A stretch of 19,274 nt of DNA, from contig CAKUFI010000050.1 in NCBI GenBank assembly GCA_934647305.1, positions 1 to 19,274 of the forward strand, in the 5' to 3' direction. The position numbers and the translations under genes were made by a program. The notes under the pieces were generated by a model. That model had not been told where the DNA came from and did not search any database. It saw nothing but the letters and a program-made list of their open reading frames with translations. This stretch comes from an uncultured Clostridia bacterium. GTDB lineage: Bacteria > Bacillota > Clostridia > Christensenellales > Aristaeellaceae. Positions 5,747 to 13,576 of this stretch are shown here, in pieces (within the stretch, counting starts at the first letter, position 1; every line of letters begins with the position of its first letter).

Positions 5747-7048
5747 ATGCTCAACTGCAACGTCAGGGATTACGGCGCGGTCGGCGACGGTGTGACGATG
5801 GACACGGTCGCCCTTCAGGCCGCCATTGACGAGTGCGGCAGGTGCGGCGGCGGACGGGTCACCCTGGCCGATGGCCGCTTCCTGTCCGGTACCCTATACA
5901 TGAGAAGCGGCGTGGAGCTGCGCATCGAGCACGACGCGGTGCTGCTGGGCTCGGCCGACGGAAACGACTTCCCGGAGCTTGAGACCACGTTCTGGCGCAC
6001 CGAGTACGCCCCCCGCTTCAACAAGCGCTGCTTCATCTACGCCGAGGGCTGCGAGGACATCGCCCTCACCGGCCGCGGCGCGATCGACTGTCAGGGCGAG
6101 GCCTACGTCGACCCGCTGCCTGAGGAAAAGCAGACGCTCTGGAGCTATTCGCGCAAGCCGCACCCGGCGGGAGAGGACGGTCTGGTGCACATCGACGGCC
6201 GCGCCCACGACCCCATGCGCGTCAGCCTGAGTCCCGGCCGCGTGGTATTCTTCATCGGGTGCAGAAACGTGCTGGTCGAGGACGTGACCATGCGCAATCA
6301 GCCCGCCGGCTGGAGCTACTGGATCTGCGACTGCGACAACGTACACTTCCACCGCGCGCAGGTGCTGGCCTCGGTCGAGTTCCCGAACAACGACGGCATC
6401 CACATCAACTGCTGCCGAAACGTCACCGTGTCCGACTGCAACATCACCTGCGGCGACGACGGCGTCGTGGTGCGCGCCTACTCGCTGCCGCTGTACAAAA
6501 ACACCGTCTGCGAAAAGGTCACCGTGACCGGCTGCAACATCACCAGCCACGCCTGCGGCATCCGCATCGGGTGGATCAACGACGGCGTGATGCGCAACTG
6601 CACCTTCTCCAACCTGACCATCACCGAGTCGAACATCGGCCTGGGGCTGTACCTGCCCGGCAATGATTCTCCCCTGCGCTCGAGCGATCAGGGCGAGGAG
6701 GCCACGCACATGCAGAACCTGAGCTTCTCGAACATCGTCATGGACAGGATATACTATCAGCCGGTGCGCATCCAAGTGTGCGAGCACAACCTGTGCAAGG
6801 CCATCGAGGACATTTACTTCACCAACATCCGCGCCGTCAGCGGCCAGGGCCCGGTCGTCGAGGGCCGGCCCGGCGGCTTGGTCAGGAACATCTACTTCAC
6901 CGACTGTCACTTCACCCAGCTGCCCTACGACCAGTTCGGCAACAAGTTCGGCGACCGCCTAGCCAGGCGCAACACCGAGCAGAAGCCGCCCCTGTTCCGC
7001 TGCGTGGAGAACCTGTCGCTCTCCGGCACCGACTTCACCGTGCGGTAA
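5747..7048 (+). CDS. GH28-type (polygalacturonase-like) beta-helix glycosidase, copy 1
   Basis: 433 aa. ATG 5747 is preferred over the upstream in-frame start at 5687 because AAGGAGG precedes it and the protein then aligns with copy 2 from residue 1. The N-terminus DYGAVGDGVTMDT (8-20) is the usual opening of the pectin-degrading beta-helix family. Catalytic acids of GH28 fit PNNDG (Asp216) and CGDDG (Asp237, Asp238), spaced 21-22 residues as in fungal polygalacturonases. The next motif reads SHACG (His268) instead of GHG, and no R-I-K is found after it, so subsite contacts differ from true polygalacturonases. No signal peptide is present, so it probably cleaves short imported oligosaccharides in the cytoplasm. 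First of two genes under the 5677 promoter; 56 nt separate it from its paralogue. Confidence 0.9.
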   Translation: MLNCNVRDYGAVGDGVTMDTVALQAAIDECGRCGGGRVTLADGRFLSGTLYMRSGVELRIEHDAVLLGSADGNDFPELETTFWRTEYAPRFNKRCFIYAEGCEDIALTGRGAIDCQGEAYVDPLPEEKQTLWSYSRKPHPAGEDGLVHIDGRAHDPMRVSLSPGRVVFFIGCRNVLVEDVTMRNQPAGWSYWICDCDNVHFHRAQVLASVEFPNNDGIHINCCRNVTVSDCNITCGDDGVVVRAYSLPLYKNTVCEKVTVTGCNITSHACGIRIGWINDGVMRNCTFSNLTITESNIGLGLYLPGNDSPLRSSDQGEEATHMQNLSFSNIVMDRIYYQPVRIQVCEHNLCKAIEDIYFTNIRAVSGQGPVVEGRPGGLVRNIYFTDCHFTQLPYDQFGNKFGDRLARRNTEQKPPLFRCVENLSLSGTDFTVR

Positions 7049-7104
7049 AATAAGTTTCTCAAGGCACACAACCCCATCCCAGATATTGTAAGGAGGATTT
7101 TCCC

Positions 7105-8478
7105 ATGCTCAACTGCTTTGTCAAGGACTACGGCGCACTCGGCGACGGCGTGACCATGGACACCAAAGCGCTTCAGGCCGCCATTGACGACTGCGCCAGT
7201 CACGGCGGCGGACGCGTCACCCTCGCCGAGGGACGCTTCCTGTCCGGCATGATCCGCCTGAAGGACGGCGTGGAGCTGCGCATCGAGCGCGATGCGGTGC
7301 TGCTGGGCTCGACCGACGGCAACGACTATCCCGAGATCGTGACCGACTTCTGGCGCACCGAGTACGCCCCCCGCTTCAACAAGCGCTGCTTCATCTACGC
7401 CGAGGGCTGCGAGGACATCGCCATCACCGGCCGCGGCGCGATCGACTGCCAGGGTGAGAACTTCATGGAGCCGCTCCCCGAGGAGCGCGCGATGAAGGCC
7501 ATGTGGCCCTACGCCCGCAAGCCCCATCCGACTGGCCCCGACGGCCTGGTGCACATCGACGGCCGCGCCCACGATCCGGGCACGGTCAGCCTGACCCCCG
7601 GCCGCGTGGTGTTCTTCATCGGGTGCAGAAACGTGCTGATTGAGGACGTGACCATGCGCAATCAGCCCGCCGGCTGGAGCTACTGGATCTGCGACTGCGA
7701 CAACGTGCACTTCCACCGCGCCCAGATTCTGGCCTCCGTGCTCTACCCCAACAACGACGGCATCCACATCAACTGCTCCCGGAACGTCACCGTGTCCGAC
7801 TGCAACATCACCTGCGGCGACGACGGCATCGTGGTGCGCGCCTATTCCGCACCGCTGCACCAGTACAAGCCCTGCGAGAAGGTCACCGTGACCGGCTGCA
7901 ACATCACCAGCCACTCGGGCGGCATCCGCATCGGCTGGTATGACGACGGCGTAATCCGCAACTGCACCTTCTCCAACCTCAACATCACCGACTCCACCGT
8001 CGGCATCGACCTGCGCCTGCCCAACACCCCCACCGCCGTGCTCGCCGCCACAGGAAAGAATGAAGCGGACTTCTATGCCTACGGACGGGGCCTCCTGCCC
8101 GACAGCGGCCGCGGCAGCGACCAGGGCGACGAGGATACGCTGGTTGAGAACCTCAGCTTCTCCGACATCACCATGGATCGCGTGTTCTACGAGCCGGTTT
8201 ACATCAACCTGGGCGAATACAACCGCTGCGAGGCCGTCCGCAACCTGTACTTCAGCAACATCCATGCCTTCGCCGCGCACATGCCCGCCATCATCGGCCG
8301 CGAGAACTGCCACGTGCAGAACGTCTACTTCACCAACTGCCACTTCACTCAGATCGACCGCTCGACCATCCCGGACGAGAAGGTCGGCCCCCACTGCGGC
8401 CGCGAACACACGCTGCAGCCCTATTTCCGCTGGGTGGATAACCTGGTGCTCAACCAGGTCGCCTTCACGGTCAAGTAA
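7105..8478 (+). CDS. GH28-type beta-helix glycosidase, copy 2
   Basis: 457 aa, a close paralogue of the preceding protein and clearly a tandem duplicate, with long stretches nearly the same (for example WRTEYAPRFNKRCFIYAEGC around residues 83-102). ATG 7105 follows AAGGAGG. Catalytic acids are expected at PNNDG (Asp218) and CGDDG (Asp239, Asp240); the His motif is SHSGG (His270), again with no R-I-K. Compared with copy 1 it carries an extra stretch around residues 308-338 (TPTAVLAATGKNEADF and the residues after it), between the beta-helix turns, probably a loop that shapes the active-site cleft. No signal peptide. The two copies may have split specificity, for example for different oligo-uronides. 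Followed by a terminator shared with the convergent caspase-like gene. Confidence 0.9.
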   Translation: MLNCFVKDYGALGDGVTMDTKALQAAIDDCASHGGGRVTLAEGRFLSGMIRLKDGVELRIERDAVLLGSTDGNDYPEIVTDFWRTEYAPRFNKRCFIYAEGCEDIAITGRGAIDCQGENFMEPLPEERAMKAMWPYARKPHPTGPDGLVHIDGRAHDPGTVSLTPGRVVFFIGCRNVLIEDVTMRNQPAGWSYWICDCDNVHFHRAQILASVLYPNNDGIHINCSRNVTVSDCNITCGDDGIVVRAYSAPLHQYKPCEKVTVTGCNITSHSGGIRIGWYDDGVIRNCTFSNLNITDSTVGIDLRLPNTPTAVLAATGKNEADFYAYGRGLLPDSGRGSDQGDEDTLVENLSFSDITMDRVFYEPVYINLGEYNRCEAVRNLYFSNIHAFAAHMPAIIGRENCHVQNVYFTNCHFTQIDRSTIPDEKVGPHCGREHTLQPYFRWVDNLVLNQVAFTVK

Positions 8479-8493
8479 TCCATTCCATACGAA

Positions 8494-8526
8494 AATCCTC
8501 CTCCGGACACGTCCCGGGGGAGGATT
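8494..8526. terminator. Bidirectional terminator between convergent genes
   Basis: A 13-bp stem AATCCTCCTCCGG/CCGGGGGAGGATT (one G-T pair) with a 7-nt loop lies between the GH28 stop at 8478 and the caspase-like stop at 8546. The minus-strand side ends in TTTT; the plus-strand tail is weaker (ATTCTGTCTT). Confidence 0.75.
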
Positions 8527-8545
8527 ATTCTGTCTTCCGACGCCC

Positions 8546-10525
8546 CTAGTTCGCGAAGAGCACGAGCTGGCTGGCGGGGTCGCTGGCCTGCACGCTCTGG
8601 CGAACCTCCGAGCCGGAAAGGTAGTACTCGACGCGCCGGGCGGTGTACTGATAGATCTCGGCGAAGGTGACCTGCCCGTCGCCGTTCGCGTCGGCCTTGA
8701 GCTGGGTCTTCTTGTCGCGGATGAGGTCCCAGCCCGCGCCCTCGGCCAGACTGCGCGCCAGCACGGTGGCCACGCCGCTCTCGTCCGCGCCGCCGGTAAA
8801 GCGCAGGCGGTAGCTGTCCTGACCGGCCGCTGAGGAGGTCAGCACCAGGAACCGCCCCTGACTCAGCCCGTCGAACGCGCCTTCGCCCGCGCCGATGAAC
8901 GTGCCGCTCTGGCAGCAGTCGAGTATGACCACCACCTGGCCGGGAATATCCTCAAGCAGGCTGCGCAGCTGTTCCGGGTAGATGCGCGTACCGTCGTGCA
9001 GCTCCAGAAACGCGCCGCTGTCGTCCGCGTCGCCGTGGCAGTTGATGTACAGAAGCGACACGTCGTTCTCGGTCGCGCCGTAGAAGGCCAGGCTCGCGCC
9101 GCGCAGTATCTCCTCCATCGTGCTGTCGATCTGCATGCGGACCTGATAGGCCGCGCCCTCGATCGACTGGGCCATGAGCAGGTCGGCAATGCCCTGCGTG
9201 GTGTTTCGGTTTCCCTCGCGCACGCGGCCGTCCACGTAGTTCTCCTCGCCCAGCACCAGCGCGCGGTAGACCGCCCGGGGCGGCAGGACAGACACGCTGA
9301 ACTCGGCAGTCAGACCGTCGGCACTCTCGGCGGTCACGGTGGCCTCGCCGGTGGAAAGCGCCTGCACCTGGCCGCTTCCGTCCACCTGAACCACGTCCGG
9401 ATCGGAGCTTGTCCAGGTCAGCTGCCTGCTGGTGGCGTTTGAGGGGGAGAAGCGCACGTCGAGCGCCTGCGTGTCGCCCAGATGGAGCGTCACCTCGGGC
9501 GTGACGGCGATCAGCTTTTTCAGCGCGACCGGCTTGACGATGACGGTCATCACCGCGCGCGCGCCGCTCGCGAAGGCGAAGATCTGCGTGCTGCCCGCGC
9601 TCACGGCGGTCACTGTGCCGCTTGAGGAGACCACGGCCACGCTGGGGTCGGCGCTCGAGTAGGCCACGTCGGGCAGGGCGTTTGACGGCTCCAGATTGAC
9701 GGCAAGCTGCTGCTTTTCGCCCACGGCGAGCACAGCGCTGACCGGATACATCGAGACCGAACGCGGCCTGGACATATTCCTCTCGGGCATGCTGAGCACC
9801 AGGCGGTAGGAGCCGGTGTTGTTCGAAAAGGCGTTGACGCGCAGGTAATAGGTGCTTCCGGCGGTCAGGTAGGCCGTGATGCTGAAGTTGGGGTCGCTTG
9901 GGAAGAGCAGGTCGTCGTCCACCTGCAATGTCAGCCCGGTCGAGGAGAGCAGGTAGCCCTGCGTGTCCAGCACGCCGCCCCCCACGCTCTCGGTGCGCAT
10001 CGTGTACCAGCCGGAGGAGGGCGCGACGAAGCGGAAATAGTGCGTGTCGCGGGGGCGCAGCAGCGTGCGGGAATAGACCGCGCTCTCGCTGCGCAGGTCG
10101 ATGGGCAGGTCGATGCACTGGCCGTACTTCTGCAGCATGACCTCGAGCGTAACCTCTTCCTCCCGGCCCGAAGGGCACAGCGCGTACAGTATCGCGGTCT
10201 GGCCCGCGGTCAGTTCATACTCGACGCATACCCGCCCGGTTCCGCCCGCGCGGCGCAGGGGGTACTCCTCCTCGGGCAGGCGCAGCTCCAGCTCGACCAG
10301 CACGTCCTTTGAAAAGGCATAGAAGCGATACACGCCGTCCTGCGCCGGGGTGAACAGGTAGGGCATGGGCTGCACGGATTCGACGCAGGTCTGGCGCGTG
10401 TTGGTGAACAGGGTCACGTTGGAGGCGGTGTTCTCCTCCTCCGCCCAGGCCGGATGAAACGCGAACAGCGCTGCCGAACACAGCAGCGCGAACGCGAACA
10501 GGCGGTACAGGCGGCCCTTGGTCAA
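8546..10525 (-). CDS. Secreted caspase-fold (C14-like) protease with Ig-like domains and an EF-hand
   Basis: 659 aa. Residues 1-28 are a signal peptide (cleavage likely after AWA). A pre-peptidase C-terminal-like beta domain spans about 150-245, two bacterial Ig-like (Big2) domains about 256-330 and 336-413, and a caspase-like domain about 418-600. The catalytic dyad fits His497 in YINCHGD and Cys538 in ILDCCQSG, which matches the D-x-C-x-S-G form of metacaspases. Near the C-terminus DANGDGQVTFAE (612-623) is a textbook EF-hand loop, suggesting calcium control or stability. Start is TTG 10525, with AAGGA inside the last codons of the upstream gene, which stops 5 nt away, so translation is probably coupled. 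It should act outside the membrane; substrates are unknown, but its operon partner points to the cell wall or surface. Confidence 0.88.
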   Translation of the reverse strand: MTKGRLYRLFAFALLCSAALFAFHPAWAEEENTASNVTLFTNTRQTCVESVQPMPYLFTPAQDGVYRFYAFSKDVLVELELRLPEEEYPLRRAGGTGRVCVEYELTAGQTAILYALCPSGREEEVTLEVMLQKYGQCIDLPIDLRSESAVYSRTLLRPRDTHYFRFVAPSSGWYTMRTESVGGGVLDTQGYLLSSTGLTLQVDDDLLFPSDPNFSITAYLTAGSTYYLRVNAFSNNTGSYRLVLSMPERNMSRPRSVSMYPVSAVLAVGEKQQLAVNLEPSNALPDVAYSSADPSVAVVSSSGTVTAVSAGSTQIFAFASGARAVMTVIVKPVALKKLIAVTPEVTLHLGDTQALDVRFSPSNATSRQLTWTSSDPDVVQVDGSGQVQALSTGEATVTAESADGLTAEFSVSVLPPRAVYRALVLGEENYVDGRVREGNRNTTQGIADLLMAQSIEGAAYQVRMQIDSTMEEILRGASLAFYGATENDVSLLYINCHGDADDSGAFLELHDGTRIYPEQLRSLLEDIPGQVVVILDCCQSGTFIGAGEGAFDGLSQGRFLVLTSSAAGQDSYRLRFTGGADESGVATVLARSLAEGAGWDLIRDKKTQLKADANGDGQVTFAEIYQYTARRVEYYLSGSEVRQSVQASDPASQLVLFAN

Positions 10526-10530
10526 ATCAA

Positions 10531-12231
10531 TCAGTCCTTCGTGAGATAGCTTCCGGCGACATAGCCCTCAACCCGCGCGGTGCGGATGTAACTCCACTCG
10601 CCCTCCTCGCGCACGACAATCACGCGGGCGCCGCTGGGCAGCGACGCGACGATCTCGCCGTCCGTCGAGGGCGAAGAGCGCACGTTGAGCGTGGAGAAGG
10701 CGGTGGCCAGGCGCACGGTGGCGTAGACCTCGCCCTCGGCCAGCTCCGGCAGGTCGGCCTGCTGGGAGGCGAACAGCTCGCCCAGGGGCGCGCGCTGCGC
10801 GGTGGTCAGGTTTTGCGTCTCAAACGTCAATCCAGGATAGTAGAACGCCAGGATCTCCTGCGCGCTCTTGCCGTACTCCCCGGCCATCCACTGCGCGCCG
10901 CGCTGACTCATGCCCACGCCGTGGCCGAAGCGCCGCATCGAAAGGATAAAGCCCTCGACCGCGCCGTCGTCGCCCGTCGGGGTCTCAACCGACACGATCT
11001 CATAGTCGCCGCCGTTCAGGGACAGCCCCAGCTGATCCTTGAGCTGATCGTACACGTCCAGCTCATACGCGAACGTGCGGTCGACCACCTCCGGCTCGCC
11101 CAGCGTCTCGCCGCGAATCGTGCGGCTGACCGTCCGGTTGTTGACCGCCGCGCGCAGCAGCTCCTCAATCGGAATCTCCTCGTACTCGACCGTCACCGGG
11201 CAGGCGCTGAGGGTATACTCGATGCGCAGCTTGGTATACATCCGGCTGGGCTCGGCGAACTTGGGATCGTGCCCGGTCACGGAGACGACCGTGTCCAGGA
11301 AGATGTTCTGCGCGTCGTCGTCATAGCCCAGCGAGGCCAGCTCCTCAGCGGCCGCGGCCTTCATCCAGCCGGCCAGCAGCTCGGGCACGCCGCTTCCGTC
11401 CGGGCGGATGGTCAGCGACTTGACCAGGCTGCTCGGGTTTTCCAGGTCGTAGGGGTCGTCATGCACGTCCAGATAACCGTAGGCGCTGCTGTCGCCCGAG
11501 CCGAAGATGTCGCCGGGCAGCGCGGTCTGACCGCCGTTGCTGGCGGTATAGAAGCAGCTGGCGTACTGGCCGTTATACAGGCCGACGAGGCCGCGCGTCT
11601 GGCTCACCGCGTCGATCGCGTTCTGATAGTCCGCGTTGTAGCCGTAAAATACCTGATCGGCGGTGGTGTCCACCACGTCGTAATCCCGCAGCGAGGCGCT
11701 TTCCCGGCGCTGCAGGGCATAGGTTCGCGCCGCAACGGCCTGTGCCTTGAGCGCCTCCAGCGGGAAGGAATCGCTCATCTCATAGGGCACCACGCCGCAC
11801 AGGTAATCCTCTATGTCGATCGTCAGCACGCACCTGAGCGCGCCGCCCTGCGCCGAAACGGTCAGATCGCCCATGTACAATCCGCCCTTGGCGCTGCCCT
11901 CGATGTACGCGCCCGTCTCGCCCTCGGAGGGGTGCCGGGCGAAGGTCACGCTGTTGCCCAGGCGCATCGTGAAGCCGCCCACCTTCATAAACACCGCGTC
12001 CTGCTGGGCCAGCAGTGTCAGCGTCGTGTCCCGGTCAAAGCGCATGCCCGCGTCGCCGTCCAGGCTGTAGTCGCCCGCCAGGCGTACGTTCAGTTCAGCC
12101 GGCTCGCCCAGCGATTTAAGATATACCCTCAGCGCGCCGTCGGTACGCTTTTCCCCCTCCGCGGAGGCAAAGGAGTACGCAAGCAGCATGAGCGCCGCCA
12201 GGAAAATACTCAGTATCCATCGTTTCTTCAA
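10531..12231 (-). CDS. Secreted SpoIID/LytB-domain protein with C-terminal SH3 domain
   Basis: 566 aa. Signal peptide 1-24 (FASA then EGEK). The SpoIID core starts with IEDYLCGVVPYEMSDSFPLE (140-159) and continues LKAQAVAARTYAL (161-173); Glu151 matches the catalytic acid of SpoIID, a lytic transglycosylase that cuts peptide-free glycan strands. The C-terminal part of the domain has FGHGVGMSQRGAQWMA (435-450). Residues about 503-566 form an SH3-like wall-binding domain (STLNVRSSPSTDGEIV). It is much longer than sporulation SpoIID (about 340 aa) and belongs to the wider SpoIID/LytB group of wall-remodelling proteins. Start is TTG 12231 with GGAGG 9 nt upstream; no in-frame ATG fits the signal peptide better. 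Co-transcribed with the caspase-like protease. Confidence 0.88.
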   Translation of the reverse strand: MKKRWILSIFLAALMLLAYSFASAEGEKRTDGALRVYLKSLGEPAELNVRLAGDYSLDGDAGMRFDRDTTLTLLAQQDAVFMKVGGFTMRLGNSVTFARHPSEGETGAYIEGSAKGGLYMGDLTVSAQGGALRCVLTIDIEDYLCGVVPYEMSDSFPLEALKAQAVAARTYALQRRESASLRDYDVVDTTADQVFYGYNADYQNAIDAVSQTRGLVGLYNGQYASCFYTASNGGQTALPGDIFGSGDSSAYGYLDVHDDPYDLENPSSLVKSLTIRPDGSGVPELLAGWMKAAAAEELASLGYDDDAQNIFLDTVVSVTGHDPKFAEPSRMYTKLRIEYTLSACPVTVEYEEIPIEELLRAAVNNRTVSRTIRGETLGEPEVVDRTFAYELDVYDQLKDQLGLSLNGGDYEIVSVETPTGDDGAVEGFILSMRRFGHGVGMSQRGAQWMAGEYGKSAQEILAFYYPGLTFETQNLTTAQRAPLGELFASQQADLPELAEGEVYATVRLATAFSTLNVRSSPSTDGEIVASLPSGARVIVVREEGEWSYIRTARVEGYVAGSYLTKD

Positions 12232-12268
12232 TCAGATCAACCTCCAGTGCCTCAAAAGGCCCATATTC

Positions 12269-12297
12269 ATGATAACACAAGCATGGCCGCTTTTCAT
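12269..12297 (-). promoter_or_regulatory. Possible promoter of the SpoIID/caspase operon
   Basis: On the minus strand ATGAAA (12297-12292) and TATCAT (12274-12269) are 17 nt apart, about 38 nt before the TTG start. The -10 box is good, the -35 box mediocre. Confidence 0.45.
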
Positions 12298-12406
12298 TGG
12301 AAATTACAGACATTGCGGTGAGTTTTGCGAAAAATCTTCTTTTGTCTGTTGGACGCGCGCCAGGCCCCCGGGGTTCCACCGGGCAGGCTGAGCCTGCACG
12401 CACTGG

Positions 12407-12490
12407 CTACCGCCGGGTCTGACGACGACCATTGGCCGCCATAAATTGAAGCGGCCAAGGTCTTCGAATCCGCGCAATTCTGCGCTGATT
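12407..12490 (+). repeat. Modular hairpin element, copy 7 (complete)
   Basis: Box CTACCGCCGG at 12407, large hairpin at 12427-12462 (stem GACC(A)TTGGCCGC with one bulged A, loop CATAAATTGAA), linker TTCG at 12463-12466, second hairpin AATCCGCGCA/TGCGCTGATT with tetraloop ATTC at 12467-12490 (one mismatch). Confidence 0.85.
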
Positions 12491-12548
12491 GCCGGTCGGC
12501 GTTGCCGACTTACGTTGCCGCCGAGTAGACCGAGTCTGCATTCGCTGG

Positions 12549-12631
12549 CTGCCGCCGATTCCGGCGACGAATTCGGGAAGCATACATTGAACTTCCCGAA
12601 TTCTCCGGTTTTCCGGGATTCCCCGGAAAAC
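12549..12631 (+). repeat. Modular hairpin element, copy 8 (complete, unrelated stem)
   Basis: Box CTGCCGCCGA at 12549, a perfect 12-bp stem GAATTCGGGAAG at 12569-12603 around loop CATACATTGAA, linker TCCG, then a perfect 10-bp stem GTTTTCCGGG with tetraloop ATTC at 12608-12631. The stem shares little with copies 5-7 while loop and spacing are the same. Confidence 0.88.
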
Positions 12632-12974
12632 GTATGTCGGCACTGCCGACTGCGCACTTGCTTCCGCCGGGTCGGCAGGGCCGACTGCCACTGGCTGCCG
12701 CCTCTCCGATCGACGACCGACCTTCCCATGGGATGCCCCGTTGCTCCGCCGTAAGGCTCTCCTGAAAGCGGCCGAGGGATTCATAGTCCTTGCGGGGGCA
12801 GTCGCTCCCCCGGAATATGTAGGTATGACATGCCGCGGTCCAGGCTTGAGCAGACACCTTTCCTCGCAGGATAGGCATAGTCGGCGCTGTCGCTGAAGAC
12901 CGCCGGAGAGTCGTATGTCCAGGCCAGCCCGAACGCGCTCCGCCCTGCCTCAAAACTTTTTTTGAAAAAAGGGG

Positions 12975-13003
12975 TTGACAAAGCGCTGGAAACATGGTAG
13001 AAT
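12975..13003 (+). promoter_or_regulatory. Promoter of the tRNA-Met pair
   Basis: Perfect TTGACA (12975-12980), 17-nt spacer, TAGAAT (12998-13003), 29 nt before the first tRNA. Confidence 0.88.
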
Positions 13004-13031
13004 ACATTTCGTTGTCAGCCACAACGCACAT

Positions 13032-13108
<77 letters not shown>

Positions 13109-13111
13109 TTT

Positions 13112-13188
13112 GGCGGCGTAGCTCAGTTGGCTAGAGCATTCGGTTCATACCCGGAGTGTCACCGGTTCAAATCCAGTCGCCGCTACCA
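13112..13188 (+). tRNA. Elongator tRNA-Met (CAU)
   Basis: 77 nt with encoded CCA, 3 nt after the initiator tRNA. Acceptor GGCGGCG pairs with CGCCGCT; the anticodon loop is TTCATAC. The body resembles Bacillus subtilis elongator tRNA-Met (same CGGTTCATACCCG core) rather than the lysidine tRNA-Ile, which has a CTCATAA loop. The T stem ACCGG/CCAGT has one C-A mismatch, unlike its neighbour. Confidence 0.92.
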
Positions 13189-13189
13189 C

Positions 13190-13221
13190 AAAACACCAGC
13201 TTCAATCGAAGCTGGTGTTTT
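13190..13221 (+). terminator. Rho-independent terminator of the tRNA pair
   Basis: A perfect 14-bp stem AAAACACCAGCTTC/GAAGCTGGTGTTTT with loop AATC starts 1 nt after the second CCA; the arm ends in TTTT, then CATTT. Confidence 0.92.
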
Positions 13222-13377
13222 CATTTGCCCCTGCAGCGGAGGCTCCCGGGGTGATGCGCTTCGCCCTGAATAACTGCCGCCGGACAGCAGGCACGGTGAC
13301 TGCAGTCCTCGTGGACAGCAATCAGGGAGCAGATTCAGCCAGACCTGCAGCAGCGTAGTCGGCGCTGCCCGACATGT

Positions 13378-13463
13378 GTTTTCCGGGACTCCCCGGAATA
13401 CCGAAGAAACCAGCCGCTCCAATCTATGGCGGCTGGTTTCATGTTCTGCTTGCCCGGCGGCAG
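13378..13463 (-). repeat. Modular hairpin element, copy 9 (complete)
   Basis: Minus strand: CTGCCGCCGG box (13463-13454), a perfect 12-bp stem GAAACCAGCCGC at 13406-13440 with loop CATAGATTGGA, linker TTCG (13402-13405), second hairpin at 13378-13401 with a CCGGG core and a 4-nt loop. Confidence 0.87.
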
Positions 13464-13492
13464 CTAGTGCACGCAAGCTTAGCCTGCCCACA

Positions 13493-13547
13493 GAATTCGA
13501 GAAGTCCAATTTATGCTTCCTGAATTCGTCGCCAGAAACGGCGGCAG
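13493..13547 (-). repeat. Modular hairpin element, copy 10 (partial)
   Basis: Minus strand: box CTGCCGCCG, then a 12-bp stem GAATTCAGGAAG at 13493-13527 (one G-T and one mismatch) around loop CATAAATTGGA. It matches copy 8 in stem and flank (GGCGACGAATTC) but the usual linker and second hairpin are replaced by a GCAGGCT/AGCTTGC hairpin. Confidence 0.75.
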
Positions 13548-13576
13548 CAACCGGCAGTCGGCCCTGCCGACCTGTG

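Larger units (their letters stand above)
12300..12974. other. Repeat-rich intergenic stretch before the tRNA genes
   Basis: Contains two full modular elements (listed next) and small hairpins GCAGGCTGAGCCTGC near 12384, GTCGGC/GCCGAC near 12494, 12646 and 12675. The part 12730-12960 has no repeats I recognise. On the minus strand it carries two short overlapping frames with fairly protein-like text (for example SLDRGMSYLHIPGE and YESLGRFQESLTAEQRG), which may be a decayed gene, but no intact frame or start supports one. Confidence 0.45.
13222..13576. other. Repeat-rich intergenic stretch between tRNAs and oleate hydratase
   Basis: Holds two inverted copies of the modular element, a lone CTGCCGCCGG box near 13277 and small hairpins near 13358 and at 13557-13571 (GTCGGC/GCCGAC). 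The last begins 5 nt beyond the oleate hydratase stop codon. No gene found. Confidence 0.6.

Noticed and set aside
6925..8409. 494-codon minus-strand frame opposite GH28 copy 2
   Set aside because: Val/Ala/Gly/Asp/His repeats are the shadow of a GC-rich gene. A similar shadow lies opposite copy 1 (5894-6910), as expected for paralogues.
12510..13031. Minus-strand open frames in front of the tRNA genes as a real gene
   Set aside because: Some text looks protein-like, but the frames run through repeats and across the tRNA promoter, with no ribosome binding site; at most a decayed gene.
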